Positions 54,065 to 63,837 are shown, counted from the first letter of the stretch. The stretch: DNA of 64,000 nucleotides from Nitrospira sp. (GCA_022842445.1 JALHPO010000001.1:295144-359143); one strand, 5' to 3'. Notes: a model not told the origin generated them from the letters alone. A program made the numbers and translations.

Positions 54065-55272
54065 CAGGCCTGTTTCTTCAGAAGTTCGGACTTCAAAACG
54101 AAGGCGCCGTGAGTCACAATCGACTCTCCCTCAGTGAGACCGGTGAGAATCGAGATGGACGTTCCGTTGGACTCTCCGATTTGGACGTCACGGACTTCAT
54201 ATTCGCTCGCACTGCGCTGCACGAAAACGAAAACACGGCCCTGATCCCGCTGCAGCGCGGCCTCCGGCACGGCCAACCGATCCGGCTGCGCCTCGGAATA
54301 CAGACGGACCGTAGCAAACATTTCAGGTTTGAGCCTGCCGTCTGTATTCGGAAGCTCCAGTCGAAGCTGCATCGTGCGGGTCACAGGATCCAGCACATCC
54401 CCCACATAGGTAATCGTGCCTTTGAAGACCTCCCCGTGATAGGCATTGATCCGCACCTCTGCCTGCATACCGCCCGACGCATGGACGGCATGGACGAAGG
54501 GAATGTCCTTCTCCGCAATGTTGGCCTTGACCCAGACTTCCGAGAGATCCGCGATGACAAATAGGTTTTCCGTCGTTTCAACGACTTCCCCTCGTGTCAG
54601 CTTACGGCCAATCACCCGTCCGGCAAAAGGGGCCACAATCGGCACGACAGAACGGATTTCACGGGTTCGCTCAAGCCGGCGGAATTCTTCGTCGTTCATG
54701 CCGAGCAATTTTAGCCGATCATGCGCTTCATTGGACTCGGCCTGGTTACTGAGCAACTCCGCCTGCCGCCGCTGCGCCTCCGCCTCGCCGATTACCTTTT
54801 CTTCCAGCAGGAACTTGGCCCTCGCATAGGACTGTTCGGCAACATGGAGCCTGGCTCGCGCCTTCAGATACGCCGACTGAGCCAATCCCAGTTCGCTGCT
54901 GTATAAGATGGCGAGAGGCGTGTTTGCTTTGACCTCCTGTCCGAGATCCGCATACACATCAACAACACGGCCTCGAACAAGCGTCGTGATTTCAGCCATG
55001 TTGTGTTGATCCGGCTGCACGATGCCTGGAAAGTCACGATACGTCCTAAAATCGCTTCGTATGACGGATTGAACCACGACCCCGGCACGGGACGACTCTT
55101 CCGCAGACAGCGTCACGAGCCCGGAGGATGGGGCAGCAGCAGGAGTCTTACTGGCGCTCACATCGTTGGGAGCTCCGTCACAACCTGACTCCACCGCCGC
55201 AACACCGAGCCCCACGCTGAACAGCACCTCGCGGACATATGGAAAAGATCGCTTCACTGGACCTGCTCCCAT
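54064..55272 (-). CDS. RND efflux membrane-fusion protein (CzcB/CusB family)
   Basis: 402 aa from ATG 55272; a GTG at 55257 with GCAGG upstream is as likely, while the frame reaching 55416 overlaps the upstream gene and is rejected. Signal-like N-terminus with ESGC that could be a lipobox. Barrel-sandwich hybrid halves (GRVVDVYADLGQEVKANTPL and IVAPFAGRVIGRKLTRGEVV) flank a helical hairpin (AEQSYARAKFLLEEKVIGEAEAQ); a beta-barrel (LSEVWVKANIAEKDIPF) and C-terminal membrane-proximal domain follow. No His/Met-rich metal-binding extension. Bridges the RND pump and the outer-membrane channel. Confidence 0.9.
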   Translation of the reverse strand: MGAGPVKRSFPYVREVLFSVGLGVAAVESGCDGAPNDVSASKTPAAAPSSGLVTLSAEESSRAGVVVQSVIRSDFRTYRDFPGIVQPDQHNMAEITTLVRGRVVDVYADLGQEVKANTPLAILYSSELGLAQSAYLKARARLHVAEQSYARAKFLLEEKVIGEAEAQRRQAELLSNQAESNEAHDRLKLLGMNDEEFRRLERTREIRSVVPIVAPFAGRVIGRKLTRGEVVETTENLFVIADLSEVWVKANIAEKDIPFVHAVHASGGMQAEVRINAYHGEVFKGTITYVGDVLDPVTRTMQLRLELPNTDGRLKPEMFATVRLYSEAQPDRLAVPEAALQRDQGRVFVFVQRSASEYEVRDVQIGESNGTSISILTGLTEGESIVTHGAFVLKSELLKKQA

Positions 55273-55306
55273 GCCGTTCGTATGGATGAGCCGCACAAGA
55301 GAACGA

Positions 55307-56638
55307 TCACAATGCCCCCCCCACTGCCTGCTCAAGCCGGGCCAGCGAAACCGAAAGATCATGCCGTGCCTCTGCGTAGTCCAACAAGATTTGCCGCTGC
55401 ACGCGTTGCGCGTCAAGAACTTCCAGGAGGCTTGAGGCTCCTTGCTGGAAGCTGAACTGGGCCAGCCGGAGCGCCTCCTGGGCCTGCTTCAACAGACCCT
55501 TATCAAAGACCTCAATCAGTTCAGCCGTGGTCCGAGCGTCCTGGTAATATTGATGGACCGCTCTGCCTAACTCATTGCGCGTCCGCAGCAACTCCGCTTC
55601 TTCGCGGCGCTTTGCGCCCAGGGACGAGGTAATTTCTCCCTGACGGCGATACCAGAGTGGCAGCGGAACCGACAGCCCGCCTGCAAAGGCTTCCCGTCCC
55701 ATCTCACGCCAAACTCCTCCGTTGACCGTGACGGTCGGCATCCGCGATTGCCGCTCGAACTCGATTTTCCAGTCTGACTGTTCCACCGATTTCAGCAAGC
55801 GCTGAATGGTCGGATGCTGGTCCATCATGCGAGCCATTAATCCTTCGATATGCAACTCTCTCGGAATCCCTTTGAAGTCTCCCTGCACGGCATAAGCCGA
55901 TCCCAATGTCCCGCCGGTCAATGTGTCCAGCACGACGCGATTAACCCGGACCGCGTTATCCGCGCGGGCAACTTGCTGTCTGGCTTTCAGGACTTCGACC
56001 TCAGCCTTGATTGATTCGAATTGCGGCGCTTCTCCCGATTTCACCCTTGCCCTGACGATTCGTGCGACACCCTCGACGGTGTCGAGATTCTGTTTGGCAA
56101 GTGCGGCGGATTGTTGCGTCAATAAGAGGCCGTAAAATGCTACCTTGACCTGTGATGTGAGATTCAGCCTCGTCTCCAGCATGCCAACATTCGCGGTCGC
56201 CAGCCCCAAATCCGCGACCTGCTGCCGCGCTGACCGCATCCCAGGCCATTCGACCGGCTGTCCCACCGTCATATTGTATTCCATGAGCGATTGACGGTCC
56301 TGCGATAACCCGATGCCCGCCCGTCCCGCATCACGCAACTCGCCATGTCCCGTGTAACCCGTAACTGTCGGGTTCGGATAAGCCCCGGCTGCAGTCTGCT
56401 GCCCGCGTTGCTGCTCAATCTGCCCTTCTGCTGAAAACACCAGGGGGTTTTTGGCCAAGGCCAGATCGACAATGGCATCCAGCGTATAGTTCTGCACCCC
56501 GGATTCTGCCGACACGTCGGGCACGGTCCACAGAAGACCGGCTTGCAGTACAGTCATCACACATCCAAGCAGGAGCACCGACCGCATGCTCATCCACGTA
56601 TCAGTCCGGTCAAGACTCTTGTCCGATACAGTTACCAT
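55307..56638 (-). CDS. Outer-membrane efflux protein (TolC/CzcC family)
   Basis: 443 aa from ATG 56638; the frame extends to 56872 but the signal peptide (SVLLLGCVMTVLQAGLLW) begins only near 56590, so longer starts are unlikely. Two OEP repeats with coiled-coil heptads: YTLDAIVDLALAKNPLVFSAEGQ at the first half and MDQHPTIQRLLKSVEQSDWKIEFE at the second, ending in QQGASSLLEVLDAQRVQRQ, the usual TolC-family sequence. First gene of the C-B-A-cytochrome operon; 34 bp to the MFP gene. Confidence 0.9.
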   Translation of the reverse strand: MVTVSDKSLDRTDTWMSMRSVLLLGCVMTVLQAGLLWTVPDVSAESGVQNYTLDAIVDLALAKNPLVFSAEGQIEQQRGQQTAAGAYPNPTVTGYTGHGELRDAGRAGIGLSQDRQSLMEYNMTVGQPVEWPGMRSARQQVADLGLATANVGMLETRLNLTSQVKVAFYGLLLTQQSAALAKQNLDTVEGVARIVRARVKSGEAPQFESIKAEVEVLKARQQVARADNAVRVNRVVLDTLTGGTLGSAYAVQGDFKGIPRELHIEGLMARMMDQHPTIQRLLKSVEQSDWKIEFERQSRMPTVTVNGGVWREMGREAFAGGLSVPLPLWYRRQGEITSSLGAKRREEAELLRTRNELGRAVHQYYQDARTTAELIEVFDKGLLKQAQEALRLAQFSFQQGASSLLEVLDAQRVQRQILLDYAEARHDLSVSLARLEQAVGGAL

Positions 56639-56883
56639 CAGGAGATTGTAATCTTTATTCTCGGGCGATTGATATAGAATTTGACTATAGGGCAGACCGC
56701 CATACCTTTTCAATGGACATACGCGCTCATTACATGACACTTTTGTCCGGGAATTGCTTCTGGTTTTGAGCTTCCGGAGTATCCTTAATCTGGCGACACG
56801 AAACATGAAACCAGAAACTCGCAACTCCGTTCTCCGGCGCAGCATATCGCCGATTGCAGTAGAAGCGGTCATACAACTGCGGG

Positions 56884-57696
56884 TTAGGGTACCGTCGGGA
56901 GCGCGCCCAGATAGAATGCCGAAATCGCCGCTGTCGCAGCGACATTCAACGAGTCGACTTCTCTGGCCAGCGGAATCGTAAACCTGACCGCGGAGCGTTT
57001 CACGATATGTTCCGCCAATCCCTCCCCCTCATTGCCGACCGCGATCATGAGCCGGTGGGGAATAGCTCGAATGTCCATCAGGGGAACCGCACCCGGCGAA
57101 AACGCCAGAGCGGAATACATCACGCACTGGTGTTTCCCGAACACTCCGGCGTCCGATCCCCTGAAAATTGGCAGGGTGACAACAGTACCGGCCGCAGCGC
57201 GAACGACTTTGGGACCGAAGGGATCTGCGGAATCGGGACTTAACCAGACGCCCGTAAGGTTCAGCGCAGCGGCGGTCCGAATGATCGCTCCCACGTTCGC
57301 TGGGTCTTGCAGCCGATCTCCATAAATTCCCAATACTCTGGCTTGCCCCAACAGACGGCTTTCATCCCATTGTGGCTGCCTGATGACGGCCAACAATCCC
57401 TGTGGCGCCTCAACATCGGACAGCTGGTCGAAAACGGCATCTGCGCAGGTATACTGGCGGACTGCGAGCGTGGACCTGGCTTGCCGCCCTTCGTCACTTT
57501 CCGTTTGGAGATAACGTGGCGCCATCGTCAGACTGATGATGGCTTGAGGGTGCCGACGAATGACATCAATACAGGATTTGGCGCCTTCCAGAACGAAGGC
57601 GCCTTCCTGTACCCTGGTGCTCTTGTCGCGAAGCAGAAGCCGGATCAGCGCACGCTGCCGCTGTGTCAGGGCTTGAAGAGGGGGCGCTACATCCAC
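56884..57696 (-). CDS. TrmH/SpoU-family RNA 2'-O-methyltransferase
   Basis: 270 aa from GTG 57696, chosen because GGAG stands 5 nt upstream; a GTG at 57738 would add 14 residues. N-terminal substrate-binding domain (EGAFVLEGAKSCIDVI). The trefoil-knot SPOUT motifs are all present: GDRLQDPANVGAIIRTAAA (motif 1), IAVGNEGEGL (motif 2), IPLAREVDSLNVAATAAI (motif 3). These enzymes methylate ribose 2'-OH in rRNA or tRNA; the target base cannot be read from sequence. Cytoplasmic dimer. Confidence 0.92.
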   Translation of the reverse strand: MDVAPPLQALTQRQRALIRLLLRDKSTRVQEGAFVLEGAKSCIDVIRRHPQAIISLTMAPRYLQTESDEGRQARSTLAVRQYTCADAVFDQLSDVEAPQGLLAVIRQPQWDESRLLGQARVLGIYGDRLQDPANVGAIIRTAAALNLTGVWLSPDSADPFGPKVVRAAAGTVVTLPIFRGSDAGVFGKHQCVMYSALAFSPGAVPLMDIRAIPHRLMIAVGNEGEGLAEHIVKRSAVRFTIPLAREVDSLNVAATAAISAFYLGALPTVP

Positions 57697-57748
57697 CTGT
57701 ACTCCGCCAATGCCCGTAGCCTCCTCCGCGCCACGCACCTAAAACGAC

Positions 57749-58090
57749 TTACCGTCGTCTCCGCTCAGCCGCTGCTTCTGCCGCGCGGATACGCTGGGCT
57801 CTGGCCTTCGCCCGCTTCAACGCAGTCAGCTTTCCCCTGGTCCGGGTCTGCTCAAACTGCAACTGCTCCAACTGGGATTTCAGATGCGCTTTCTCTCGCT
57901 TGTGCAAGTCTGCGCATTCGGCCTTGGACAGCATCGTCCAATCCCCGGTGCTCCTTGCGCGCTTGATCCGCTGATCCAGTGACTCCCGAAGCTGCCGCGA
58001 CCGCATCGTCATCAGTGACTTCAGGGCCTGTTGCCGACGCTGCACTTCTTCTTCCTCGGCCATGATGCCGCGAATATCGGTTCCCAACAT
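57749..58090 (-). CDS. Basic helical hypothetical protein
   Basis: 113 aa with a very strong AAGGAGGTGG site before ATG 58090. Nearly all charged helix: EEEEVQRRQQALKSLMTMRS, then KREKAHLKSQLEQLQFEQTR and an Arg/Ala-rich end. Strong coiled-coil character, net basic, no membrane segment. It could bind nucleic acid or ribosomes; no family recognised. Its start is 52 bp upstream of the methyltransferase, on the same strand, so the two may share a transcript. Confidence 0.65.
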   Translation of the reverse strand: MLGTDIRGIMAEEEEVQRRQQALKSLMTMRSRQLRESLDQRIKRARSTGDWTMLSKAECADLHKREKAHLKSQLEQLQFEQTRTRGKLTALKRAKARAQRIRAAEAAAERRRR

Positions 58091-58209
58091 GGTCCCACCA
58101 CCTCCTTAATACACTACTAGATAATCTGACCAACCCGGCGCGTATTTTAACCGATTTCACCCCTTATCTTCCAGTTCGCGAAATATCCCATAAGGCATTG
58201 AATCATTGA

Positions 58210-58215
58210 TATAAT
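58210..58215 (+). promoter_or_regulatory. Consensus -10 box for the HTH gene
   Basis: TATAAT at 58210-58215 in the AT-rich divergent region; transcription would begin near 58222, so the ATG at 58220 would not be translated and the ATG at 58271 is preferred. No good -35 is seen. Confidence 0.45.
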
Positions 58216-58270
58216 TACCATGCTTCGAAAGACCGTTGAACCGATCACCCCTAGTCTGTATCATCGCACC

Positions 58271-58732
58271 ATGTCAATCGGCCCCCTGATTCAAGCCTGG
58301 AGACTCTCGAAAAAACACTCCCTTGAGTCGTTGTCGGACCTGGCACACATTTCATCCGCGCTTCTTGAACAGATCGAATCAGAACAAGCGGATCCCTCCA
58401 CCGCAACCCTCCAAGCATTGGCGGGAGCCCTCCGCATTCCACCGGCCTGGTTATTCGACGATCCCCGCTCATTTGATTATCTGTTTCAAGATGCAGAGGA
58501 TCCAGACGAGCCGCCTCCCTCTCGCATCGATCCAGTCACAGATCGAATTCTAGCCGGCTCGCGAATGGACCGATCACTCTACGTTCTCCTCACGGCACTT
58601 ATGCAAGCCGGTGATCCAAAACTATTGCGCGCAGCTGAGATGAGTCTGCGGAGTCTGGCAAAACAAGCCCGCCAAGCCTCAGTCCCCTGGCTCCAACGCC
58701 CGTCCGGACACTTCGAACCTCCCAGCGACTAA
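58271..58732 (+). CDS. XRE-family HTH transcriptional regulator
   Basis: 153 aa from ATG 58271 (an in-frame ATG at 58220 lies at the predicted transcription start). The HTH is at about residues 5-60 (IQAWRLSKKHSLESLSDLAHISSALLEQIESEQADPSTATLQALAGAL, cut here by its helix boundaries), of Cro/CI type. The remaining half, acidic then helical (DRILAGSRMDRSLYVLLTAL), is probably a dimer or ligand domain not recognised. Divergent from the basic helical protein gene. Confidence 0.75.
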   Translation: MSIGPLIQAWRLSKKHSLESLSDLAHISSALLEQIESEQADPSTATLQALAGALRIPPAWLFDDPRSFDYLFQDAEDPDEPPPSRIDPVTDRILAGSRMDRSLYVLLTALMQAGDPKLLRAAEMSLRSLAKQARQASVPWLQRPSGHFEPPSD

Positions 58733-58923
58733 GCCCGCATGCTTTACGGCGCGCCTACTATCACCGCAACCCGCACCGCAACCCGTCGCTCGTCGTTTGT
58801 GAAGCGTATCTCGTATCTCGCAAACAAAGATGAGACACCCGCCCTTTCTTTCCTGCACTTCAAGAGATACGAACGGCAAGGAACAGAACTGCAGACGCCT
58901 CATGGGTAAAGCAGACTAACAGG

Positions 58924-59826
58924 ATGCTGGAAAAATCAGCCGGTGAAGACCTGTATGGATTTCAGCAGGTCTCTGCCAACCACCTGTCGTTTCGAGTAGC
59001 GGTTGCCGGATCCGGCGATCGACTGCTGCTGTGTTTGCACGGATTCCCGGAATCGGCCGTTTCCTGGCGCCATCAGATCACACCCATGGCACACGCGGGG
59101 TATCGTGTCTGGGCCCCGGACTTGCGTGGCTACGCCGGCACGACCAGACCGGTAGGCCTAGATGCCTATCGCATCGAAACATTGCTGGAAGATGTGACTG
59201 CACTTATTGAGGCTGCCAAGACATCCCGTGTCGTCCTGGTCGGGCACGACTGGGGGGGAATCATCGCCTGGTTATACGCGATGCGGCATCCGGCTTATTT
59301 GGAATCGCTGGTCCTCTTGAACGCCCCGCATCCCGCCCGCTTCGAGCATGAGTTGCGTCACTGGCGGCAGTTCCACCGATCCTGGTACGCGGCACTGTTT
59401 CAGATCCCCTGGTTTCCCGAAACCGTGCTGGCGGCCGGTCATGCACGCGTAATCGGTGCGATCTTCGAACGCATGCGGGTTCAGCCCGAACATCTTCCGG
59501 ACGATATCATACGCCTGTACCGGCAACAGGCTTGTGCACCGGGTGCGCTCACCGCCATGCTGAATTACTACCGCGCCGCCCTGCGGGGAGGCGGCGCCGC
59601 CCGCCAGCGCACGCTGGGATATCCAGTCATCGATATCCCGACACTCATCATCTGGGGCCTGCAAGACCAGGCTCTCGCGAGCGAAAACCTCAATGGCCTG
59701 GAGAAATTCGTGACCGACCTCACGGTCGTGAGGCTGGAGAACTCAGGACATTTTGTACATGAGGACGATCCCCAGCGGGTCACCCATGAGATCCTCAGCT
59801 GGCTACAGAGCCGGGATGAGCCTTGA
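58924..59826 (+). CDS. Alpha/beta hydrolase, epoxide-hydrolase/dehalogenase type
   Basis: 300 aa, full length. The HGFPE oxyanion loop (about residue 40), nucleophile Asp in VGHDWGG (about residue 109), acid Asp in IIWGLQDQAL and catalytic His in NSGHFVHEDDP complete the triad. Asp rather than Ser as nucleophile, with the HGxP motif, points to soluble epoxide hydrolase or haloalkane dehalogenase; the HGFP form favours epoxide hydrolase. Cytoplasmic. No operon partner: 190 bp separate it from the regulator. Confidence 0.88.
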   Translation: MLEKSAGEDLYGFQQVSANHLSFRVAVAGSGDRLLLCLHGFPESAVSWRHQITPMAHAGYRVWAPDLRGYAGTTRPVGLDAYRIETLLEDVTALIEAAKTSRVVLVGHDWGGIIAWLYAMRHPAYLESLVLLNAPHPARFEHELRHWRQFHRSWYAALFQIPWFPETVLAAGHARVIGAIFERMRVQPEHLPDDIIRLYRQQACAPGALTAMLNYYRAALRGGGAARQRTLGYPVIDIPTLIIWGLQDQALASENLNGLEKFVTDLTVVRLENSGHFVHEDDPQRVTHEILSWLQSRDEP

Positions 59827-59991
59827 GGGCCCGCCGTCCGCACTCCAGCACACTTCACTTTTCTCCAAGAAGCCCTCTCTGAAATACCAATCCCGCAGCA
59901 CGAAGTTGATGTCTTTCTGGATATCCCTACAGCCGGCCTGGTACAAGATGGCTGTGATCTGCTTGTTGCTCACCGATCCTGAAAGGACCAA
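59803..59991 (-). CDS. Possible small protein, weak
   Basis: 62 codons from a TTG, antisense and 3'-overlapping the hydrolase by 24 bp. It has an even amino-acid make-up (QAGCRDIQKDINFVLRDWYF) but no clear ribosome site or family. Listed because the region 59827-60072 has no other gene. Confidence 0.2.
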   Translation of the reverse strand: MVLSGSVSNKQITAILYQAGCRDIQKDINFVLRDWYFREGFLEKSEVCWSADGGPSRLIPAL

Positions 59992-60072
59992 CGTGCGATG
60001 ATGTCAATCCTACGAACCATCGGGATGCGCACTCATATACCACGAGGCACCACGTCGGAGCGCACGAGGAGC

Positions 60073-60720
60073 ATGCGGCGCCTCATTTGCCGCGCCTGCC
60101 TAGCGACAACATTGCTAGTGACTATCGCCTTTGTGGCTCAGCCGGTGTACGCCGCAGGCGGGGGCCAGACGAAGTTCAAGCGTATCTCGACACAATACAT
60201 CGCGGCGTTGGGCAATCCCGGTTCAAACTCCGGGAACGGTGCGCAATCGTGGGGTCTGTGGCCGCTGGATCCAGGCCCTCGAGGCGTGAAGCTAGACCGC
60301 TATTCATCATTGAAGGATGCCGGTGGCGTCGCACCGGCGCGTTGGAAGTTCGACGAAACCGACTGGTGGCTTGAAGAACACGGCCTAATCATGGAGCAAC
60401 CGACCGTTCCACTCCCTCCTGGGAAATATGTCGTCACGGGTGCCCGCAAGGTGACGGCCGTGCTGACGATTCATCCCGCCGACAGCCACGGCGACAGACG
60501 CTGGGAGCTCGATCAAGGCGCAACGCTTTACGATGTGACTCACCTGGCTTGCCGTTCCGCGCGCTATACACCGGCGACGGCGGGTGGTTCGTGCTCACCG
60601 GCCAACGCAAAGCAAACGGCATTTCCAGTTGTGCCAGGGGGAGCGATGCCTCCGGTCGAGGGCTGTACGAAGCAAGACTATGCGGTGCTCATCGTAATCG
60701 GCGTGGGCGTGGAGGACTGA
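60073..60720 (+). CDS. Exported hypothetical protein
   Basis: 215 aa from ATG 60073, which directly opens a signal peptide (CRACLATTLLVTIAFVAQPVYA); the frame is open from 59998, but the extra residues would precede the signal. The mature protein has a GAQSWGLWPLDPGPRGVKL segment, WWLEEHGLIMEQPTVPLPPG, and RKVTAVLTIHPAD, ending in a Cys-containing C-terminus. Similar short periplasmic proteins occur in environmental bacteria, but I cannot assign a function. It converges on the next gene. Confidence 0.65.
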   Translation: MRRLICRACLATTLLVTIAFVAQPVYAAGGGQTKFKRISTQYIAALGNPGSNSGNGAQSWGLWPLDPGPRGVKLDRYSSLKDAGGVAPARWKFDETDWWLEEHGLIMEQPTVPLPPGKYVVTGARKVTAVLTIHPADSHGDRRWELDQGATLYDVTHLACRSARYTPATAGGSCSPANAKQTAFPVVPGGAMPPVEGCTKQDYAVLIVIGVGVED

Positions 60721-60806
60721 ACCGCGGGGGCCGTCTACTTGACCACGCCGGTTGATGCTGCTGTCTCAATCCCGGAACTGAACTGCTCTGAGTACCCGCT
60801 CAAGTG

Positions 60807-62000
60807 CTACAACACCTGCACGATGAAGCACTTTAAATACCGCGTCTCAGGCATGCTGGCGAGGATGGGATGGTCGGCGCTTTGGCCCCGTTGCTCGATC
60901 AGCCGGATCTCACGCCTGGCGTCACGTGCTGCGAGCCGGATGCCTTTCCACAGATCTTCCTCCGTGACAGGATGGGAGCAGGAACTGGTGACGAGAAACC
61001 CTTCCGGCTTGAGCAGCTTCAAGCCCAAGAGATTGACATCCTTATAGCCGGCTAATGCACGGGGCAGCGCCTGCACGCTCCGCGCAAACGCCGGCGGATC
61101 GAGGATCACCAGGTCATAGCGCCGCCCGGCCTTGACCAGTTTGCGCATCTCCTCGAACGCATCGGCTTGGCGATAGCTGCAGCGATCCTCCACCTTGTTC
61201 ATCGAGGCGTGCGTTCGGGCCATGGCCAGTGTATCGAGACTGACATCGAGACCCTCCACTGATACGGCTCCGGCGAGCGCAGCATGAATGCCGAAGGCGC
61301 CGGTATGGCAGAATACTTCCAGCACCTCCGCTTCAGCCCCGAGTTTGGCCGCGGCCAACCGATTGTCCCGTTGGTCGCAAAACCATCCGGTTTTCTGCCC
61401 CTGTTCCACATCTACGAGAAACTTCGCGGCCCCTTCGTGAATCTCCACTTGTGTCGGGCCACCACCACGAAGAAATCTGCGTTCGAGGGGCAGTCCTTCG
61501 AGCACCCGGCTTTTCGTGTCATTTCTTAGATAGACCGCCTCAGCCTTCAACTCCTTCATCAGTATATCGGCCAACAGATCCTTGCGGCGATCCATACCAT
61601 AGGACAAGGTCTGCATGACCAGCAGACGATCGTATCGATCCACGATCAAACCAGGCAATCGATCCCCTTCTCCGTAAATCAGCCGATAGGCGTTGGTCCC
61701 GGTGACAACGCGTTCACGCAGACGAATCGCTTGCTGAATCCTCTTCTTCCAGAACGCGTCGTCAACCGGTTCATCCTCAAACGTCACCAGCCGGACCCTG
61801 ATCTTTGAGTTGGGGTTGTAGAAGCCGCGGCCGTAGAACCGTCCATTCGGGTTCACGACATCGACCAGATCACCGGCCAGCGGGTCTCCGGTCACAGAGT
61901 GAAGATGGCCGGCATAGATCCATACATGCCCCGGCCCATCCAGAATCCGGCGCGCGGCCAGCGTGACTTTCGGTATTTGACAAGGTTCATCTGATCCCAT
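60807..62000 (-). CDS. Class I SAM-dependent rRNA methyltransferase (RlmI-like)
   Basis: 397 aa from ATG 62000 (a TTG at 62036 is possible). N-terminal PUA domain (ILDGPGHVWIYAGHLHSVTGDPLAGDLVDV), central EEHEE-type domain (YGEGDRLPGLIVDRYDRLLVMQT), and a C-terminal Rossmann methyltransferase with SAM motif VLEVFCHTGAFGIHAA and catalytic LDPPAFA and SCSH motifs, as in RlmI, which makes m5C in 23S rRNA. The Cys in SSCSHPV is the expected nucleophile. Position of the target base is inferred from family only. Confidence 0.92.
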   Translation of the reverse strand: MGSDEPCQIPKVTLAARRILDGPGHVWIYAGHLHSVTGDPLAGDLVDVVNPNGRFYGRGFYNPNSKIRVRLVTFEDEPVDDAFWKKRIQQAIRLRERVVTGTNAYRLIYGEGDRLPGLIVDRYDRLLVMQTLSYGMDRRKDLLADILMKELKAEAVYLRNDTKSRVLEGLPLERRFLRGGGPTQVEIHEGAAKFLVDVEQGQKTGWFCDQRDNRLAAAKLGAEAEVLEVFCHTGAFGIHAALAGAVSVEGLDVSLDTLAMARTHASMNKVEDRCSYRQADAFEEMRKLVKAGRRYDLVILDPPAFARSVQALPRALAGYKDVNLLGLKLLKPEGFLVTSSCSHPVTEEDLWKGIRLAARDARREIRLIEQRGQSADHPILASMPETRYLKCFIVQVL

Positions 62001-62162
62001 ATGTGTCTTATCCAATGCCGAAGGAGGAAAGATCAAGTGCCTGGCAACGACATCATACCCGTCGCGTGCTCATAAAACTCGCTTGACGCAGCCCCGCCGG
62101 TATGATTTCCTGACGGCGACAGTATTTTTGGCACGACCTGATCGGATATTGGACGAGTACAC

Positions 62163-63818
62163 ATGAGCGGCAAAGCCACTATCGGATCGGCTGTACTGGA
62201 TCGGCTATATCGCCTCGGCGTTCGCCATATCTTCGGCATTCCCGGCGACTATGTTCTTTCACTCTTTCAACTGATCGAAGCCTCGCCGATCAGGCACATC
62301 GCGACGACCCGCGAAGACTGCGCCGGGTTTGCTGCAGACGCGTACGCGCGCATCAACGGAATCGGCGCCGTCTGCGTCACCTATTGCGTCGGAGGACTGA
62401 ACACCGTCAATGCCATTGCCTGCGCCTATGCTGAACGATCGCCGGTCGTCCTGTTGACCGGCTCGCCGGGCCTTTCGGAACGGACACGCACCCCCTATCT
62501 GCATCACATGGTCAGGGATTTTTCGACTCAACGGGAGGTGTTCGAGCGCATGACGGTCGCCGCGGTGACGCTCGACGATCCTTTGACCGCCGAACGGGAA
62601 ATGGACCGGGCCTTTGCCGCGCTCCTGCGCTATCGGCGCCCCATCTATTTGGAAATCCCCCGCGACATGGTGCACACGCCGCTCACCGGCGCCGTGAAAC
62701 CCATCTGTATCGAAGATGAACCGAGCGATCCGGCTGCGTTGGAAGAAGCGGTCGGCGAAGTCCGCACCATGCTCGCCTCGGCAAAACGGCCGGCCATGTT
62801 GGTCGGAGCAGAGGTCGGACGATTCGGCCTCCAGGATGATCTCGCGCGATTGGTCGAGCGGATGAACATCCCGATCGCCTCGACACTGCTTGGGAAATCC
62901 ATCATTCGGGAAGATCATCCACTCTATGTCGGCGTCTATGGTGGACTCATCGGACGGGAAGAAGTCCAGCAGTTCATCAACGATTCCGACTGCCTCTTGA
63001 TCCTCGGCTCAATCCTTTCGGACGTGGAAGACTTGGACGCGCGCTCGCCGTTGCTCTCCGAAGGCAGAACGATTCACGCAACCGCCGACCGCGTGGCTAT
63101 CAAACATCACCGATTCGAGTCCATCAAGTTCCAAGACTTTGTCCATGCACTCGTGCAGGCCCCGCTCCCTGCCTTTCCATTGCGGAAACCGCCGGCGCGA
63201 ACTGTGGCTGCCTCGGCACAGCCCCACCCCGACTCACCGGTGACGTTGGAAGGGCTGTTCCGGCATCTCGACACTGTCTTGACGGACAAGACCCTGGTGA
63301 TCGCCGATGTCGGCGAATCCCTGTTCGCCGCGGCCGACCTGCATGTCCGCCATCGATTTGAATTCCTGTCACCGGCCTACTACACCTCGATGGGATTCGC
63401 CGTGCCTGCCGCCCTCGGCGCATCCTTTGCCGATCCCGGCCTGCGGCCTATCGTGCTGGTGGGGGATGGAGCGTTTCAAATGACCGGAACCGAACTGGCC
63501 AGTTGCGTCCGCTATGGACAGGCTCCCATCATCGTGCTGCTGAATAACCGTGGCTATTCGACCGAACGGGAAATCTTGGAAGGCCCGTTCAACGACGTGC
63601 ATGAATGGCAATACGAAAACATATTCGCGCTGGTTGGCGGAGGCATCGGATCGCGCGTGAATACGCAACGAGAGTTCGAAGAGCGCCTCGCAGCAGCCTT
63701 TGCGGACCAGCGCCGGCCTCATCTCCTGAATGTCCTGCTCAGTCCGAGCGACCGTTCACCCGGCATGGTGCGGCTCGCCCGTCGTCTCGGCAAGAAACTT
63801 TCAACGGACAAGCCCTAG
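62163..63818 (+). CDS. ThDP-dependent 2-oxoacid decarboxylase (indolepyruvate/phenylpyruvate decarboxylase type)
   Basis: 551 aa, the usual length. N-terminal PYR domain with VRHIFGIPGDYVLSLF and activating Glu in TTREDCAGFAADAYAR (about residue 50), the HH pair of decarboxylases in YLHHMV (about residue 115), a central Rossmann-like domain, and a C-terminal PP domain with the ThDP motif GDGAFQMTGTELASCVRYGQAPIIVLLNN. The HH pair favours decarboxylase over acetolactate synthase. Substrate side-chain range cannot be read off. Stand-alone gene. Confidence 0.87.
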   Translation: MSGKATIGSAVLDRLYRLGVRHIFGIPGDYVLSLFQLIEASPIRHIATTREDCAGFAADAYARINGIGAVCVTYCVGGLNTVNAIACAYAERSPVVLLTGSPGLSERTRTPYLHHMVRDFSTQREVFERMTVAAVTLDDPLTAEREMDRAFAALLRYRRPIYLEIPRDMVHTPLTGAVKPICIEDEPSDPAALEEAVGEVRTMLASAKRPAMLVGAEVGRFGLQDDLARLVERMNIPIASTLLGKSIIREDHPLYVGVYGGLIGREEVQQFINDSDCLLILGSILSDVEDLDARSPLLSEGRTIHATADRVAIKHHRFESIKFQDFVHALVQAPLPAFPLRKPPARTVAASAQPHPDSPVTLEGLFRHLDTVLTDKTLVIADVGESLFAAADLHVRHRFEFLSPAYYTSMGFAVPAALGASFADPGLRPIVLVGDGAFQMTGTELASCVRYGQAPIIVLLNNRGYSTEREILEGPFNDVHEWQYENIFALVGGGIGSRVNTQREFEERLAAAFADQRRPHLLNVLLSPSDRSPGMVRLARRLGKKLSTDKP

Positions 63819-63837
63819 CCCGCATTCCGGCAGCGGC

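Noticed and set aside
55307..56872. Longer N-terminus for the TolC-family protein
   Set aside because: The added residues precede the signal peptide and run through the intergenic region; no ribosome site.
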